From NCBI GenBank assembly GCA_913031595.1, contig CAJWCP010000010.1, positions 1-48,133 on the forward strand: a stretch of 48,133 bases of DNA. The letters run 5' to 3'. Numbering within the stretch: position 1 is the stretch's first letter; each line of letters opens with the position of its first letter. The notes under the pieces are model-generated. The model saw only the letters and a list, made by a program, of their open reading frames with translations. It was not told the DNA's origin and searched no databases. This DNA comes from an uncultured Flavobacteriales bacterium. Lineage in GTDB: Bacteria > Bacteroidota > Bacteroidia > Flavobacteriales > BACL11. Below are positions 39,069 through 47,663 of the stretch, one piece after another. The translations under genes and the position numbers were made by a program.

Positions 39069-39190
39069 ATTATTTGATTTTTATTCGCTAAATTACAAAA
39101 ACAGGTTGAAATTATAAATGTTCTAATTGAATATCTTACTAGTATCATTAAAACTTTTTAAGTAATAATCTATATCTAATCCAGTTTATT

Positions 39191-39198
39191 TATTTTTG
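39191..39198 (+). promoter_or_regulatory. -7 element placed 5 bases from the GT2 start
   Basis: TATTTTTG matches TAnnTTTG and ends 5 bases before the ATG at 39204, which would give a leaderless or near-leaderless mRNA. No TTG is found at the -33 distance. Confidence 0.4.
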
Positions 39199-39203
39199 CC
39201 AAC

Positions 39204-39938
39204 ATGTCAGATGCTTTAATTATCATACCAACCTACAATGAAAAAGAAAATATTGAACGTATTTTACGCACAATATTCTCATTAGAGAAAATGTTTCATG
39301 TTTTAGTTGTTGACGATGGCTCTCCAGATGGTACCGCAGAAATTGTTAAAAATTTACAAAAAGAGATTACATGGGGAGCCTTACATCTTGAAGAAAGAAC
39401 AGGAAAATTAGGTCTTGGAACTGCTTATATTCATGGATTTAAATGGGCTTTAAAAAAAGAGTACGAATATATCTTTGAAATGGATGCAGATTTTTCTCAT
39501 GACCCAAACGATTTAATTAGATTATATAATGCAAATGCAGAAAATGGAGGGGAATTAGCTGTTGGCTCTCGTTATGTGAGCGGTGTGAATATTATAAACT
39601 GGCCTATGAGTCGACTATTAATGTCCTTCTTCGCTTCTAAATATGTTAAACTAATTACTGGTATGCCGGTACATGATTCTACTGCTGGCTTCAAATGTTA
39701 TAAAAGAAAAGTTCTTGAAACTATTAATCTTAATGAAATCCAATTTGTAGGCTATGCTTTTCAAATTGAAATGAAATTTAAATCTTGGAAGTATGGATTT
39801 AAAATCATTGAAGTGCCTGTAGTTTTTACTGATCGTACAGATGGGACGTCCAAAATGAGTGGGGGGATATTCTTGGAAGCAGTATTTGGAGTAATCCAAA
39901 TGAAAATAAAAAGTCTTTTTAGAAGTTGGAAAAAATAA
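39204..39938 (+). CDS. Polyprenyl-phosphate mannosyltransferase-like GT2
   Basis: Membrane-associated glycosyltransferase of the dolichyl-phosphate mannose synthase (DPM1-like) group; it moves a sugar from a nucleotide donor onto a polyprenyl phosphate. The 244 residues include IIIPTYNEKENI (6-17), the DDGSPDGT motif (37-44) and MDADFSHDP (93-101) with the metal-binding DAD. The YAFQIEMKFKSWKYGFKIIEVPVVF segment (given in part) is typical of DPM1. There is no C-terminal GtrA-type membrane part, so this is the short soluble form. It is 6 bases ahead of the dihydroorotase gene. Confidence 0.9.
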   Translation: MSDALIIIPTYNEKENIERILRTIFSLEKMFHVLVVDDGSPDGTAEIVKNLQKEITWGALHLEERTGKLGLGTAYIHGFKWALKKEYEYIFEMDADFSHDPNDLIRLYNANAENGGELAVGSRYVSGVNIINWPMSRLLMSFFASKYVKLITGMPVHDSTAGFKCYKRKVLETINLNEIQFVGYAFQIEMKFKSWKYGFKIIEVPVVFTDRTDGTSKMSGGIFLEAVFGVIQMKIKSLFRSWKK

Positions 39939-39944
39939 AATTCT

Positions 39945-41276
39945 ATGCGAATCCTTATTAAAAATTCAACTATTATAAATGAAGGTAAAATTTATAAAAG
40001 CGATATTTTAATAGAAGATAAATTTATAAAAAGAATAGCTCCAAATATTGATGTAAAATGTGATAAATTAATTGACGCCAAAGGATTACACTTAATTCCA
40101 GGTGTCATTGATGATCAGGTTCATTTTAGAGAGCCAGGACTGACTCATAAAGCAACTATTTATTCGGAAAGTAAGGCTGCAGTTGCAGGGGGGATCACTT
40201 CATTCATGGAAATGCCCAATACAAAACCACAAGCATTAACGCAGGAATTGTTAGAAAATAAATTCCAAATTGCTGAAAAAGAGTCCTTAGCAAATTTTAC
40301 TTTTTTTATGGGAGTGTCAAATGACAATTTGGAAGAAGTTCTTAAAACAGATCCAAAAAAAGTTGGAGCAATAAAAATATTCATGGGCTCTTCAACAGGA
40401 AATATGTTAGTTGATGATAAAAAAGTGTTAGAAGAAGTATTTAAAAAATCTCCTATGCTGATAGCTGTTCATTGTGAAGATGAAAATATTATTCAAAAGA
40501 ATATTAAAAAAGCAAAGGAAAAATATGGAGATAATATCCCAATATCAGAACATCCAAATATTAGAAGTGATGATGCATGCTATCAATCTAGTTCTTTCGC
40601 AATAAATCTTGCTAAGAAACATAACACACGTTTACATGTCTTTCACCTTTCATCTAAAAAAGAAATGGAACTGTTTGATAATACAATTCCGCTTTCTAAG
40701 AAACGAATTACAAGTGAAGTATGTATACATCATCTTTGGTTTAACGATGAGTTCTATAAAGAAAAAGGTACACTTATAAAATGGAATCCTTCTATAAAAA
40801 AAGAAGAAGATAGAAAGGCTCTTTTTCAAGCTTTACTTAATGACAAGCTAGATGTTATTGCAACAGATCATGCTCCACACACATTAGAAGAAAAATCCAA
40901 CACATATCTTAAAGCCCCTTCCGGAGGTCCATTAGTGCAACATGCACTTCCTGTAATGATTCAATTTTATAAAAAAGGGGAGATATCACTAGAGAAAATA
41001 GTGGAAAAAATGTGCCACAATCCTGCCATCTGTTTTAGAATAAAAAATAGAGGCTTTATTCGTGAAGGATTTTTTGCAGATTTAGTTTTAATAGATTTAA
41101 ACTCTTCTTGGGAGGTGAAAAAAGAAAATCTGCTATACAAATGTAACTGGTCTCCGTTTGAAGGAGAAACCTTTAATGCAAAAATCACGCATACGTTTGT
41201 AAATGGACATATCGCTTATAATAATGGCATTTTTAATGAGGAAAAAAGGGGAGTACGTCTTTCTTTTTATAAATAA
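39945..41276 (+). CDS. pyrC: Dihydroorotase (class I)
   Basis: Amidohydrolase that interconverts carbamoyl-aspartate and dihydroorotate in pyrimidine synthesis. The 443 residues show the start of the barrel at LIPGVIDDQVHFREPG. The first metal-binding His of the usual DxHxH motif is Gln here (Q58), with His60 kept. Later sites are intact: the Lys of GAIKIFMGSSTG (candidate carboxylated Lys), AVHCEDEN, LHVFHLSS and VIATDHAPHT with the catalytic Asp. I recall the same DDQVH form from other Bacteroidota, so it may be a lineage trait. The end is followed by a hairpin at 41279-41300. Confidence 0.9.
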   Translation: MRILIKNSTIINEGKIYKSDILIEDKFIKRIAPNIDVKCDKLIDAKGLHLIPGVIDDQVHFREPGLTHKATIYSESKAAVAGGITSFMEMPNTKPQALTQELLENKFQIAEKESLANFTFFMGVSNDNLEEVLKTDPKKVGAIKIFMGSSTGNMLVDDKKVLEEVFKKSPMLIAVHCEDENIIQKNIKKAKEKYGDNIPISEHPNIRSDDACYQSSSFAINLAKKHNTRLHVFHLSSKKEMELFDNTIPLSKKRITSEVCIHHLWFNDEFYKEKGTLIKWNPSIKKEEDRKALFQALLNDKLDVIATDHAPHTLEEKSNTYLKAPSGGPLVQHALPVMIQFYKKGEISLEKIVEKMCHNPAICFRIKNRGFIREGFFADLVLIDLNSSWEVKKENLLYKCNWSPFEGETFNAKITHTFVNGHIAYNNGIFNEEKRGVRLSFYK

Positions 41277-41278
41277 AA

Positions 41279-41300
41279 AAAGACAACCTAAGTTGTCTTT
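41279..41300 (-). terminator. Intrinsic terminator of the acidic lipoprotein gene
   Basis: A 9-bp stem, AAAGACAAC (41279-41287) with GTTGTCTTT (41292-41300), and a CTAA loop. On the minus strand it is followed by a T-rich tract, so it best serves the lipoprotein gene. It also lies 2 bases beyond the pyrC stop and may stop plus-strand transcripts less efficiently. Confidence 0.75.
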
Positions 41301-41321
41301 CTCTTACATCTAAGATGTTTT

Positions 41322-41531
41322 TTACTCAGCAGCTTCTTCCGTTTCTTCAGTTACTGCTTCTTCAACTACTGCTGAATCTGTGGCTACTTCCTCAGTTGCT
41401 ACTTCCTCAGCTGCTACTTCCTCAACCACTACTTCCTCAGTTGCTGCATCTTCAGAATTTCCACCACCACCACAAGAAGTAAAAGCAAAAAGACCCAAGC
41501 CTGCAAATAAATAACTTAATGATTTTTTCAT
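41322..41531 (-). CDS. Small acidic repeat lipoprotein
   Basis: A 69-residue predicted lipoprotein of unknown function. The signal peptide ends in a lipobox FTSC with Cys20, followed by GGGGNSED. The mature part contains 18 acidic residues and no basic ones, built from short units of the EEVAT/EEVAA type. The matching DNA has four near-identical 15-bp repeats. It has its own promoter (41563-41593) and a strong terminator, so it is a single-gene unit. The repeat protein may vary in length between strains. Homologues by sequence alone would be hard to detect because of low complexity. Confidence 0.8.
   Translation of the reverse strand: MKKSLSYLFAGLGLFAFTSCGGGGNSEDAATEEVVVEEVAAEEVATEEVATDSAVVEEAVTEETEEAAE
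41383..41442 (-). repeat. Four 15-bp tandem repeats in the lipoprotein gene
   Basis: Plus-strand units GCTACTTCCTCAGTT, GCTACTTCCTCAGCT, GCTACTTCCTCAACC and ACTACTTCCTCAGTT follow without gaps at 41383, 41398, 41413 and 41428. Fifteen bases are five codons, so gain or loss of a unit keeps the reading frame. Confidence 0.9.
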
Positions 41532-41562
41532 AACTTAATTTGTTGTTTGATTAATAATTTGG

Positions 41563-41593
41563 CAAATATACAAAATACATTCACTAATAACAA
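41563..41593 (-). promoter_or_regulatory. Promoter of the acidic lipoprotein gene
   Basis: On the minus strand TATATTTG (41563-41570) matches TAnnTTTG, with TTG (41591-41593) 20 bases upstream. The leader would be about 30 bases. It abuts the -7 box of the divergent DUF4296 gene. Confidence 0.6.
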
Positions 41594-41594
41594 C

Positions 41595-41602
41595 TATCTT
41601 TG
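41595..41602 (+). promoter_or_regulatory. -7 element placed 4 bases from the DUF4296 start
   Basis: TATCTTTG matches TAnnTTTG and ends 4 bases before the ATG at 41607, suggesting a leaderless mRNA. It lies back to back with the lipoprotein promoter. Confidence 0.45.
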
Positions 41603-41606
41603 CTAG

Positions 41607-41948
41607 ATGAAAACAACCCTTTTAACATGCCTTTTCATCTTAGGCGCATGTGTAGACACAACATATGAGATAAAACAAAACATTATTACACAAGAAGTCT
41701 TCAAGGAAATCTTAAAAGATATTCATCTAGCTGAAGCTAATTATGAAATGAAAAAAAATAATGATCTAAAAAGTGCGCTAAATAATCTAAAAAATGATTA
41801 CGCTAATATTTATACACAATATTCTATAACTCAAAACGAATTTGATAATAGTATTAATCATTATACGAGTCAACCTGAAATCTTAGAAGAGATATATAGC
41901 TTAATCTTACAAGATCTAGAAAAAGAAAAATCTACGATAGATCACTAA
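41607..41948 (+). CDS. DUF4296 lipoprotein
   Basis: A 113-residue predicted lipoprotein (lipobox LGAC, Cys15) of the Bacteroidota-specific DUF4296 family; function unknown. After the Cys comes a helical domain: FKEILKDIHLAEANYEMKK (given in full), YANIYTQYSITQNEFDNSINHY, and the family ending QPEILEEIYSLILQDLEK. It lies near pyrC, the polyprenyl-phosphate GT2 and the SDR epimerase, a neighbourhood I recall from other Flavobacteriales. Its 3' end overlaps the convergent epimerase gene by 17 bases. Confidence 0.83.
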   Translation: MKTTLLTCLFILGACVDTTYEIKQNIITQEVFKEILKDIHLAEANYEMKKNNDLKSALNNLKNDYANIYTQYSITQNEFDNSINHYTSQPEILEEIYSLILQDLEKEKSTIDH

Positions 41949-42939
41949 GATACCAATCACAATATTTTTTAATAGTAAAATCTATATTTGTAAATGTAAA
42001 ATCTAATCTTTTTTGGATTTTTTTAGAAGAATAAGCGCGATTTTTCATACCCATGTTACATGTTTCTTTAGTAATCAATGGCCTTCTTCTTGTAAAAAAA
42101 GATCTAACTTTTTCTAATCTCCATATAATTGCTTGTAATAATGGTGTTATCCGAATATTAGGAAGAGGTTTGTTAAACTGTTTTGCTATACGATCAAATA
42201 TATCCCGATATTTTATGTTTACTGCGTTTAAAATAAACCGTTCATTCTTTATGTTAGAAAAAGTCAATTGAATTAACGCCTCTGCAACATCAATAACATC
42301 AACATAACCAAAGCTTCCCTCTGTATAAAACCTTAATCCTTTATATATAGCTTGAAAAATCTTAGAACTTCCTCGATTCCAGTCACCAGGGCCTAAAATA
42401 ATAGACGGATTCACAATAACTATATCCATGCCTTCTGCATTTCCACGCCAAACTTCTTGTTCTGCATGATATTTGGTATAAGCGTAATAACTAGCATCTT
42501 TTGTAGGTGGAGAATATATTTCTTCATTTACTATATTGTCATCCATCGGGTTAGATCCTAAAGCGGCAACAGAACTTACATATGCTACTTTCTTCATGTT
42601 TAAACTAAGAGCAATATTCATAACATTTGCTGTCCCCTCAATATTTATTTTTCTTAATATTTCTTTATCTAAAGGATCGAAAGACACCATCCCAGCACAA
42701 TGAATGATATATGTGCAGTCCTTCATTCCATCTTGTAATGAAACTATATTAGTTATATCTCCATCAACCCAAATAATATTATTAAACAATTCTAATGCGT
42801 TATTTCTTATAAAAATATTCCTGCATATACAAGTATTGCTTAAAGGTCTTTTAAGCGCTTTTATTTTCTCCCCTCTTTGAGATAGTTTTAGTAATATATG
42901 AGCCCCTACTAATCCGGTTCCTCCTGTAACAAATATCAT
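41932..42939 (-). CDS. NAD-dependent epimerase/dehydratase (extended SDR)
   Basis: Rossmann-fold oxidoreductase or epimerase of 335 residues. The cofactor loop GGTGLVGAH is at 6-14, the aromatic YxxxK motif lies in YAYTKYHAEQEVW near 152-164, and VNPSIILGPGDWNRGSS is the extended-SDR substrate region. It is closer to the dihydroflavonol-reductase-like group than to UDP-sugar epimerases, but the substrate cannot be stated. The gene starts 4 bases after a -7 box and overlaps the convergent DUF4296 gene by 17 bases at its end. It is divergent from tyrS. Confidence 0.85.
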   Translation of the reverse strand: MIFVTGGTGLVGAHILLKLSQRGEKIKALKRPLSNTCICRNIFIRNNALELFNNIIWVDGDITNIVSLQDGMKDCTYIIHCAGMVSFDPLDKEILRKINIEGTANVMNIALSLNMKKVAYVSSVAALGSNPMDDNIVNEEIYSPPTKDASYYAYTKYHAEQEVWRGNAEGMDIVIVNPSIILGPGDWNRGSSKIFQAIYKGLRFYTEGSFGYVDVIDVAEALIQLTFSNIKNERFILNAVNIKYRDIFDRIAKQFNKPLPNIRITPLLQAIIWRLEKVRSFFTRRRPLITKETCNMGMKNRAYSSKKIQKRLDFTFTNIDFTIKKYCDWYLSDLS

Positions 42940-42943
42940 ATTA

Positions 42944-42951
42944 CAAAGATA
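42944..42951 (-). promoter_or_regulatory. -7 element placed 4 bases from the SDR start
   Basis: On the minus strand TATCTTTG matches TAnnTTTG and ends 4 bases before the start codon, predicting a leaderless mRNA. No -33 TTG is evident. Confidence 0.45.
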
Positions 42952-43004
42952 GTGGAATCAATTTTAGATTTTTCATAATAACGTGTAGATTTAGAATATT
43001 TATC

Positions 43005-43012
43005 TATTTTTG
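43005..43012 (+). promoter_or_regulatory. -7 element for tyrS
   Basis: TATTTTTG matches TAnnTTTG, 18 bases before the tyrS start. No T-box leader or other structured RNA is seen in the 91-base gap. Confidence 0.4.
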
Positions 43013-43030
43013 AAAAAAATCAAATAATCT

Positions 43031-44299
43031 ATGAGCTTTGTAGAAGAGTTAAAATGGAGAGGTATGATTCATGATATGATACCTGGGACAGAAGATCAAT
43101 TTAAAAAAGAATTAACTACAGCATATATTGGTTTTGATCCTACAGCTGATTCATTACATGTTGGAAGCCTAGTGCAAATCATGATTCTTGTACATCTACA
43201 AAAAAAAGGACATAAGCCAATAGCCTTGTTAGGTGGTGCGACTGGCATGGTTGGTGATCCTTCAGGGAAAAGTAAAGAAAGAAATCTATTGAGTAAAGAA
43301 ATCCTATCTTATAATTTATTGCGCATTAAAAAACAACTCGAAAAATTCTTAGATTTTAATTGTGGGAAAAATTCTGCAGAAGTAATAGATAATTACACTT
43401 GGTTTGAAAATATCTCTTTCTTAGACTTTATTCGTAGTACAGGCAAGCATATTTCAATCAATTATATGATGGCAAAAGACTCAGTTAAATCAAGATTAGA
43501 AACTGGCATGAGCTTTACTGAATTCTCTTATCAATTAGTACAAGGATTTGATTTTTACTGGTTATGGAAAAATCATAATTGTAAAGTCCAATTAGGCGGG
43601 TCTGATCAGTGGGGAAATATTGTAACTGGAACGGAATTAATTAGAAGAAAAGAAAGTGGAGAAGCATTTGCGATAACTACTCCATTAATACAAAAAGTTG
43701 ATGGGACAAAATTTGGAAAAACAGAAGAAGGGAATATTTGGTTAGACAAAGAAAAAACTTCTGTATATAAATTTTATCAATTCTGGCTTAATTCTTCTGA
43801 TGAAGATGCGAAAAATTATATTAAAATATTTACTTTAAAATCTAAATCAGAAATTGAGCAAATTATCACTGAACATGAAAAAAATCCACATCTTAGATTA
43901 TTGCAAAAATCTATTGCTAATGAAGTAACTGAAAGAGTACATAATGCTGATGAATTAGAGTTAGCAAAAAAAGCAAGTAATATTTTATTTGGGAAATCAA
44001 CTACTGCAGATCTAAAAAGTTTAGATGAGCAAACTTTTCTTTCAATTTTTGAAGGAGTGCCACAACATCAAATAAAAAAAATAGACTTAAAAGAAGGAAC
44101 GATAAATATATTAGCTGAAAAAACAAATATATTTACAAGTAAAGGAGAGGCAAGAAGGTTAATCCAGTCTAATGCAATAAGTGTTAATCAAGAAAAAATT
44201 AATATAGATTTTATTTTGTCTAAAAAAGACCTAATAAATAATCAATACATATTAGTAAAAAAAGGGAAAAAGGATTATTTCTTGATTACTGTCAGATAA
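43031..44299 (+). CDS. tyrS: Tyrosyl-tRNA synthetase
   Basis: Class I synthetase that charges tRNA-Tyr. The 422 residues carry the HIGH-like motif in FDPTADSLHVGSL (HVGS), the tyrosine-pocket segment QLVQGFDFYWLW, and QLGGSDQWGNIVTG. The KMSKS equivalent is KFGKT in DGTKFGKTEEGN. A C-terminal S4 RNA-binding domain (about 350-420, EARRLIQSNAISVNQEKIN) is complete. It ends in an 8-base overlap with the convergent small membrane-protein gene. Confidence 0.96.
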   Translation: MSFVEELKWRGMIHDMIPGTEDQFKKELTTAYIGFDPTADSLHVGSLVQIMILVHLQKKGHKPIALLGGATGMVGDPSGKSKERNLLSKEILSYNLLRIKKQLEKFLDFNCGKNSAEVIDNYTWFENISFLDFIRSTGKHISINYMMAKDSVKSRLETGMSFTEFSYQLVQGFDFYWLWKNHNCKVQLGGSDQWGNIVTGTELIRRKESGEAFAITTPLIQKVDGTKFGKTEEGNIWLDKEKTSVYKFYQFWLNSSDEDAKNYIKIFTLKSKSEIEQIITEHEKNPHLRLLQKSIANEVTERVHNADELELAKKASNILFGKSTTADLKSLDEQTFLSIFEGVPQHQIKKIDLKEGTINILAEKTNIFTSKGEARRLIQSNAISVNQEKINIDFILSKKDLINNQYILVKKGKKDYFLITVR

Positions 44300-44747
44300 C
44301 CTTTTTTAAATTTTGTGTTAAGGTGTTTTCAAACTCTTTATAACTCTGACTTCCAAAAAGAATGTTTTTCCCATTTTTTAAATAAACTTTTACTCCTTGA
44401 TTCCCTTTAACATTATATGCCCTCCCCTTCATCCTATAGCGAATCCCCCATCCTCCATAATCAAAAATTGGATTATATGTTAATGCTTCAACCTTTTCTA
44501 TTTGATCATATTTAATAGTATATGATTTTAAATGAAAAGGGAAAAATTGATAATGTAAACCTTTTTGATCAATTTTGATTCTTAATTGTAAGCAATATAT
44601 GAGTAAAATAATCACTCCACTTATAACAAGATAAGAGTTAGATACATTTTTGGAATCTATAATTAATGATATTAGAATAGGGCCTAATAAAATTCCCCAT
44701 AACCACCATTGGGTAAACTTCTGTGTTTCTTCAAATAAATATCTCAT
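44292..44747 (-). CDS. Small membrane protein with PH-like domain (possibly DUF6141)
   Basis: A 151-residue protein with two hydrophobic segments (about 16-30 and 40-55). A predicted beta-rich cytoplasmic domain of the bacterial PH type follows: KSYTIKYDQIEKVEAL, NPIFDYGGWGIRYRMKG and KVYLKNGKNILFGSQSYKEFENTL. The DYGGWGIR motif is what I recall from the DUF6141 family, though I cannot confirm the accession. Function unknown. It starts 3 bases after the M20 peptidase gene ahead of it on this strand and probably shares its transcript. Confidence 0.7.
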   Translation of the reverse strand: MRYLFEETQKFTQWWLWGILLGPILISLIIDSKNVSNSYLVISGVIILLIYCLQLRIKIDQKGLHYQFFPFHLKSYTIKYDQIEKVEALTYNPIFDYGGWGIRYRMKGRAYNVKGNQGVKVYLKNGKNILFGSQSYKEFENTLTQNLKKVI

Positions 44748-44750
44748 TAT

Positions 44751-46136
44751 TTAATGATCTTTAGCGTAATTAGTGAAAAAATAGGGTATAGTTTCAATCC
44801 CTTTTAAATAGTTAAAGATACCATAATGCTCATTTGGAGAATGAATAGCATCTGAATCTAAACCAAATCCAAGTAAAATAGATTTTACTCCTAGTTCTTT
44901 TTCAAAAAGAGCTACGATAGGTATAGATCCTCCACTCCTAACAGGCACTGGTTTTTTACCATACGTTGTTTCCATAGCTTTACTAGCAGCAATATATGCA
45001 GGAATATCAGTTGGAGAAATATAAGGCTCTCCCCCATGATGAGGTGTAACTTTAACCCTAACACTAGTAGGAGCTATTGCTTTAAAATAATCAGAGAATA
45101 ATCGAGTTATCTCCTCATCTTTCTGATTAGGGACTAAACGCATCGAAATTTTTGCATAGGCTTTTGACGCAATGACAGTTTTAGCGCCTTCACCTATATA
45201 TCCTCCCCATATTCCATTAACATCTAATGTCGGGCGAATACCTGTTCTTTCCATAGTAGAATATCCTTTTTCTCCATGAATATCTTTAAGGTCTAATGCT
45301 TTCTTATAATCCTCTATGCAAAAAGGAGCTCTAGCAATGTCTTCTCTTTCTTTAACAGAAAGCTCGATGACATTATCATAAAAACCTGGTATTGTAATAT
45401 GATTATTCTCATCTTTCATTTTAGCAATCATTTCACATAAAATATTAATAGGATTAGCAACAGCGCCTCCATATAAACCTGAATGCAAATCGCGATTTGG
45501 CCCTGTTACTTCAACCTCAATATAACTCAGTCCTTTTAATCCTGTTGTAATAGATGGAGTGTCATTTGCAATAATTCCTGTATCTGAAATTAAAATAGCA
45601 TCACATTCTAAACGTTCTTTATTTTCTTTTACAAATTCTTCTAAATTCTGTGACCCAACTTCCTCTTCCCCTTCAATCATAAATTTAACATTACAAGGAA
45701 GAGTTTCTGTATTCATCATAAGCTCAAAAGCTTTCAAATGCATATAAAATTGCCCTTTATCATCACAAGCCCCTCTAGCAAAAATAGCCCCTTCAGGATG
45801 TATTTCTGTTTTCTTAATAACTGGCTCAAATGGCCCGCTATCCCAAAGCTCTAATGGGTCTGCTGGCTGAACATCGTAATGACCATAAATTAAAACTGTT
45901 GGCAAATTAGCATCTATTATCTTCTCTCCATAAACAATTGGATATCCATTTGTTTTACAAATTTCTACATTATTTGCCCCTGCGTTTCTCATGGCTTCTG
46001 AGACTGCATCTGCACAGTTTAAAACATGGTCAGAGTAAGCAGGATCTGCGGAGATTGAGGGAATCTTTAATAATTCTATTAATTCTGTAATAAATCTATC
46101 TTTGTTTTCTTCTATATATTTTTGAATATAATTCAT
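44751..46136 (-). CDS. M20-family dipeptidase
   Basis: Zinc metallopeptidase of the M20 carnosinase-like dipeptidase group, predicted to split dipeptides or short peptides. The 461 residues show YGHYDVQPADPLELWDSGPF (about 85-104) with the first metal His, GACDDKGQFYMHLKA with the bridging Asp, and MIEGEEEVGSQNLEEF with the catalytic Glu pair. SDTGI and the HSPNEHYGI C-terminal metal region follow. The dimerisation domain spans about 205-370. No signal peptide, so cytoplasmic. It starts 2 bases after the gpmI stop and is followed by the PH-like gene. Confidence 0.92.
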   Translation of the reverse strand: MNYIQKYIEENKDRFITELIELLKIPSISADPAYSDHVLNCADAVSEAMRNAGANNVEICKTNGYPIVYGEKIIDANLPTVLIYGHYDVQPADPLELWDSGPFEPVIKKTEIHPEGAIFARGACDDKGQFYMHLKAFELMMNTETLPCNVKFMIEGEEEVGSQNLEEFVKENKERLECDAILISDTGIIANDTPSITTGLKGLSYIEVEVTGPNRDLHSGLYGGAVANPINILCEMIAKMKDENNHITIPGFYDNVIELSVKEREDIARAPFCIEDYKKALDLKDIHGEKGYSTMERTGIRPTLDVNGIWGGYIGEGAKTVIASKAYAKISMRLVPNQKDEEITRLFSDYFKAIAPTSVRVKVTPHHGGEPYISPTDIPAYIAASKAMETTYGKKPVPVRSGGSIPIVALFEKELGVKSILLGFGLDSDAIHSPNEHYGIFNYLKGIETIPYFFTNYAKDH

Positions 46137-46138
46137 AA

Positions 46139-47656
46139 TTATTTTATTAAATTTTTACCGGTCATTTCTTCTGGTATTTCTAATCCCATTATTGTTAAAA
46201 TTGTTGGTGCAATATCTGCTAAAATTCCATCAGACAATAGTTTATAATCTGTTCCTAAAACAAAACAAGGAACAGGATTGTTACTGTGAGCTGTATTAGG
46301 GGTGTTATCTGAATTTAAAGCATAATCAGCATTACCATGATCTGCAATAATCACTAAGGAATAATTGTTTTTTAGGGCACAATCAGCAACACTTTTTGTA
46401 CAAGTGTCTATAGTTTCCACTGCTTTTATTATAGCATCATATTTACCTGTATGTCCTACCATGTCAGGGTTTGCAAAGTTTAAGCAAACAAAATCTGAAA
46501 TACCATTTTTTAATTCTTTGATTACGTTTTCTGTTACTTCTATCGCACTCATTTCTGGCTGTAAATCATATGTCGCTACTTTTGGGGAATTAATCATAAT
46601 TCTTTTTTCTTTTTTAAACTTTTGTTCTCTACCTCCTGAAAAGAAAAAAGTAACATGGGGATATTTCTCTGTTTCTGCAATACGAAGTTGATGAAGGTTG
46701 TTCTTTTCTAAAACCTCTCCTAAAGTATTTTTAATATTCCTTTTCTGATAAATAACATTAATATTATGAAATGTGTCATCATAATTCGTCATAGTAGTGT
46801 AATGAAGAGTTAATTTCTTCATGCCAAATTCTTGCATATCAGATTGTGTAAGGGCGATAGTTATTTCTCTGCATCTATCTGTTCTAAAATTAAAACAAAT
46901 AACAGCATCTCCATCTCTAATATTTCCTATCGGATTGTCATTATCGTCAATATGTATTATGGGTTCTATAAACTCGTCTGTTATATTAATATCATATGAT
47001 TCTTGTATACTTTCTTTTATATTTTTTGTTGTCTTTCCTACTCCATTTACCATCATATCATAAGCTAATTTTATTCTATTCCATCTTTTATCCCTATCCA
47101 TCGCATAGTACCTTCCACACACTGATGCTATTTGTGCTCCAAATAGACTGCCTTCTAATTGTTTTATGTAATCTTTTCCGCTTCTTGGGTCACAATCTCT
47201 TCCATCAGTAAATGCGTGAATAAAAACTTGATTAATATTGTTTTTCTTAGCTAATTGACATAATTTATATAAATGTTTTTGATGAGAATGTATTCCCCCA
47301 TCTGAAACAAGGCCAATAAAATGCAACCTTGTGTTTTTTTCTTTTACATAATTAAATGTGTCTTTTAAAGATTTCATGTTTTCAAAACTACCATCTTGAC
47401 ATGCTCTATTTATTTTTGCTAAATCTTGATGTACGATTCTTCCTGCTCCAATATTAAGATGTCCAACTTCTGAATTTCCCATTTGACCTATTGGCAGTCC
47501 AACATGTTCCCCATCCGTAAGTAATTCTGAATTAAGATGCTTTAAGTATAAAGAATCAATAAATGGTGTAGAAGCATTATATATTGCGTCAGACGTTGTC
47601 TTGTCTCCATGACCCCATCCATCTAAAATAATAAGTGCTGTTTTTTTTACCTGCAT
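46139..47656 (-). CDS. gpmI: 2,3-bisphosphoglycerate-independent phosphoglycerate mutase
   Basis: Mn-dependent glycolytic enzyme that interconverts 3- and 2-phosphoglycerate through a phosphoserine. The 505 residues show the N-terminal metal motif LDGWGHG (Asp12), and the phosphorylated Ser62 in QMGNSEVGHLNIG. AFTDGRDCDPRSG, GRYYAMDRDKRWNR and the C-terminal metal sites IADHGNAD and TAHSNNPVP are also present. All catalytic positions I can see are intact. It heads gpmI-M20 peptidase-PH-like gene. A -7 box ends 7 bases before its start. Confidence 0.96.
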   Translation of the reverse strand: MQVKKTALIILDGWGHGDKTTSDAIYNASTPFIDSLYLKHLNSELLTDGEHVGLPIGQMGNSEVGHLNIGAGRIVHQDLAKINRACQDGSFENMKSLKDTFNYVKEKNTRLHFIGLVSDGGIHSHQKHLYKLCQLAKKNNINQVFIHAFTDGRDCDPRSGKDYIKQLEGSLFGAQIASVCGRYYAMDRDKRWNRIKLAYDMMVNGVGKTTKNIKESIQESYDINITDEFIEPIIHIDDNDNPIGNIRDGDAVICFNFRTDRCREITIALTQSDMQEFGMKKLTLHYTTMTNYDDTFHNINVIYQKRNIKNTLGEVLEKNNLHQLRIAETEKYPHVTFFFSGGREQKFKKEKRIMINSPKVATYDLQPEMSAIEVTENVIKELKNGISDFVCLNFANPDMVGHTGKYDAIIKAVETIDTCTKSVADCALKNNYSLVIIADHGNADYALNSDNTPNTAHSNNPVPCFVLGTDYKLLSDGILADIAPTILTIMGLEIPEEMTGKNLIK

Positions 47657-47663
47657 GTGAAAG

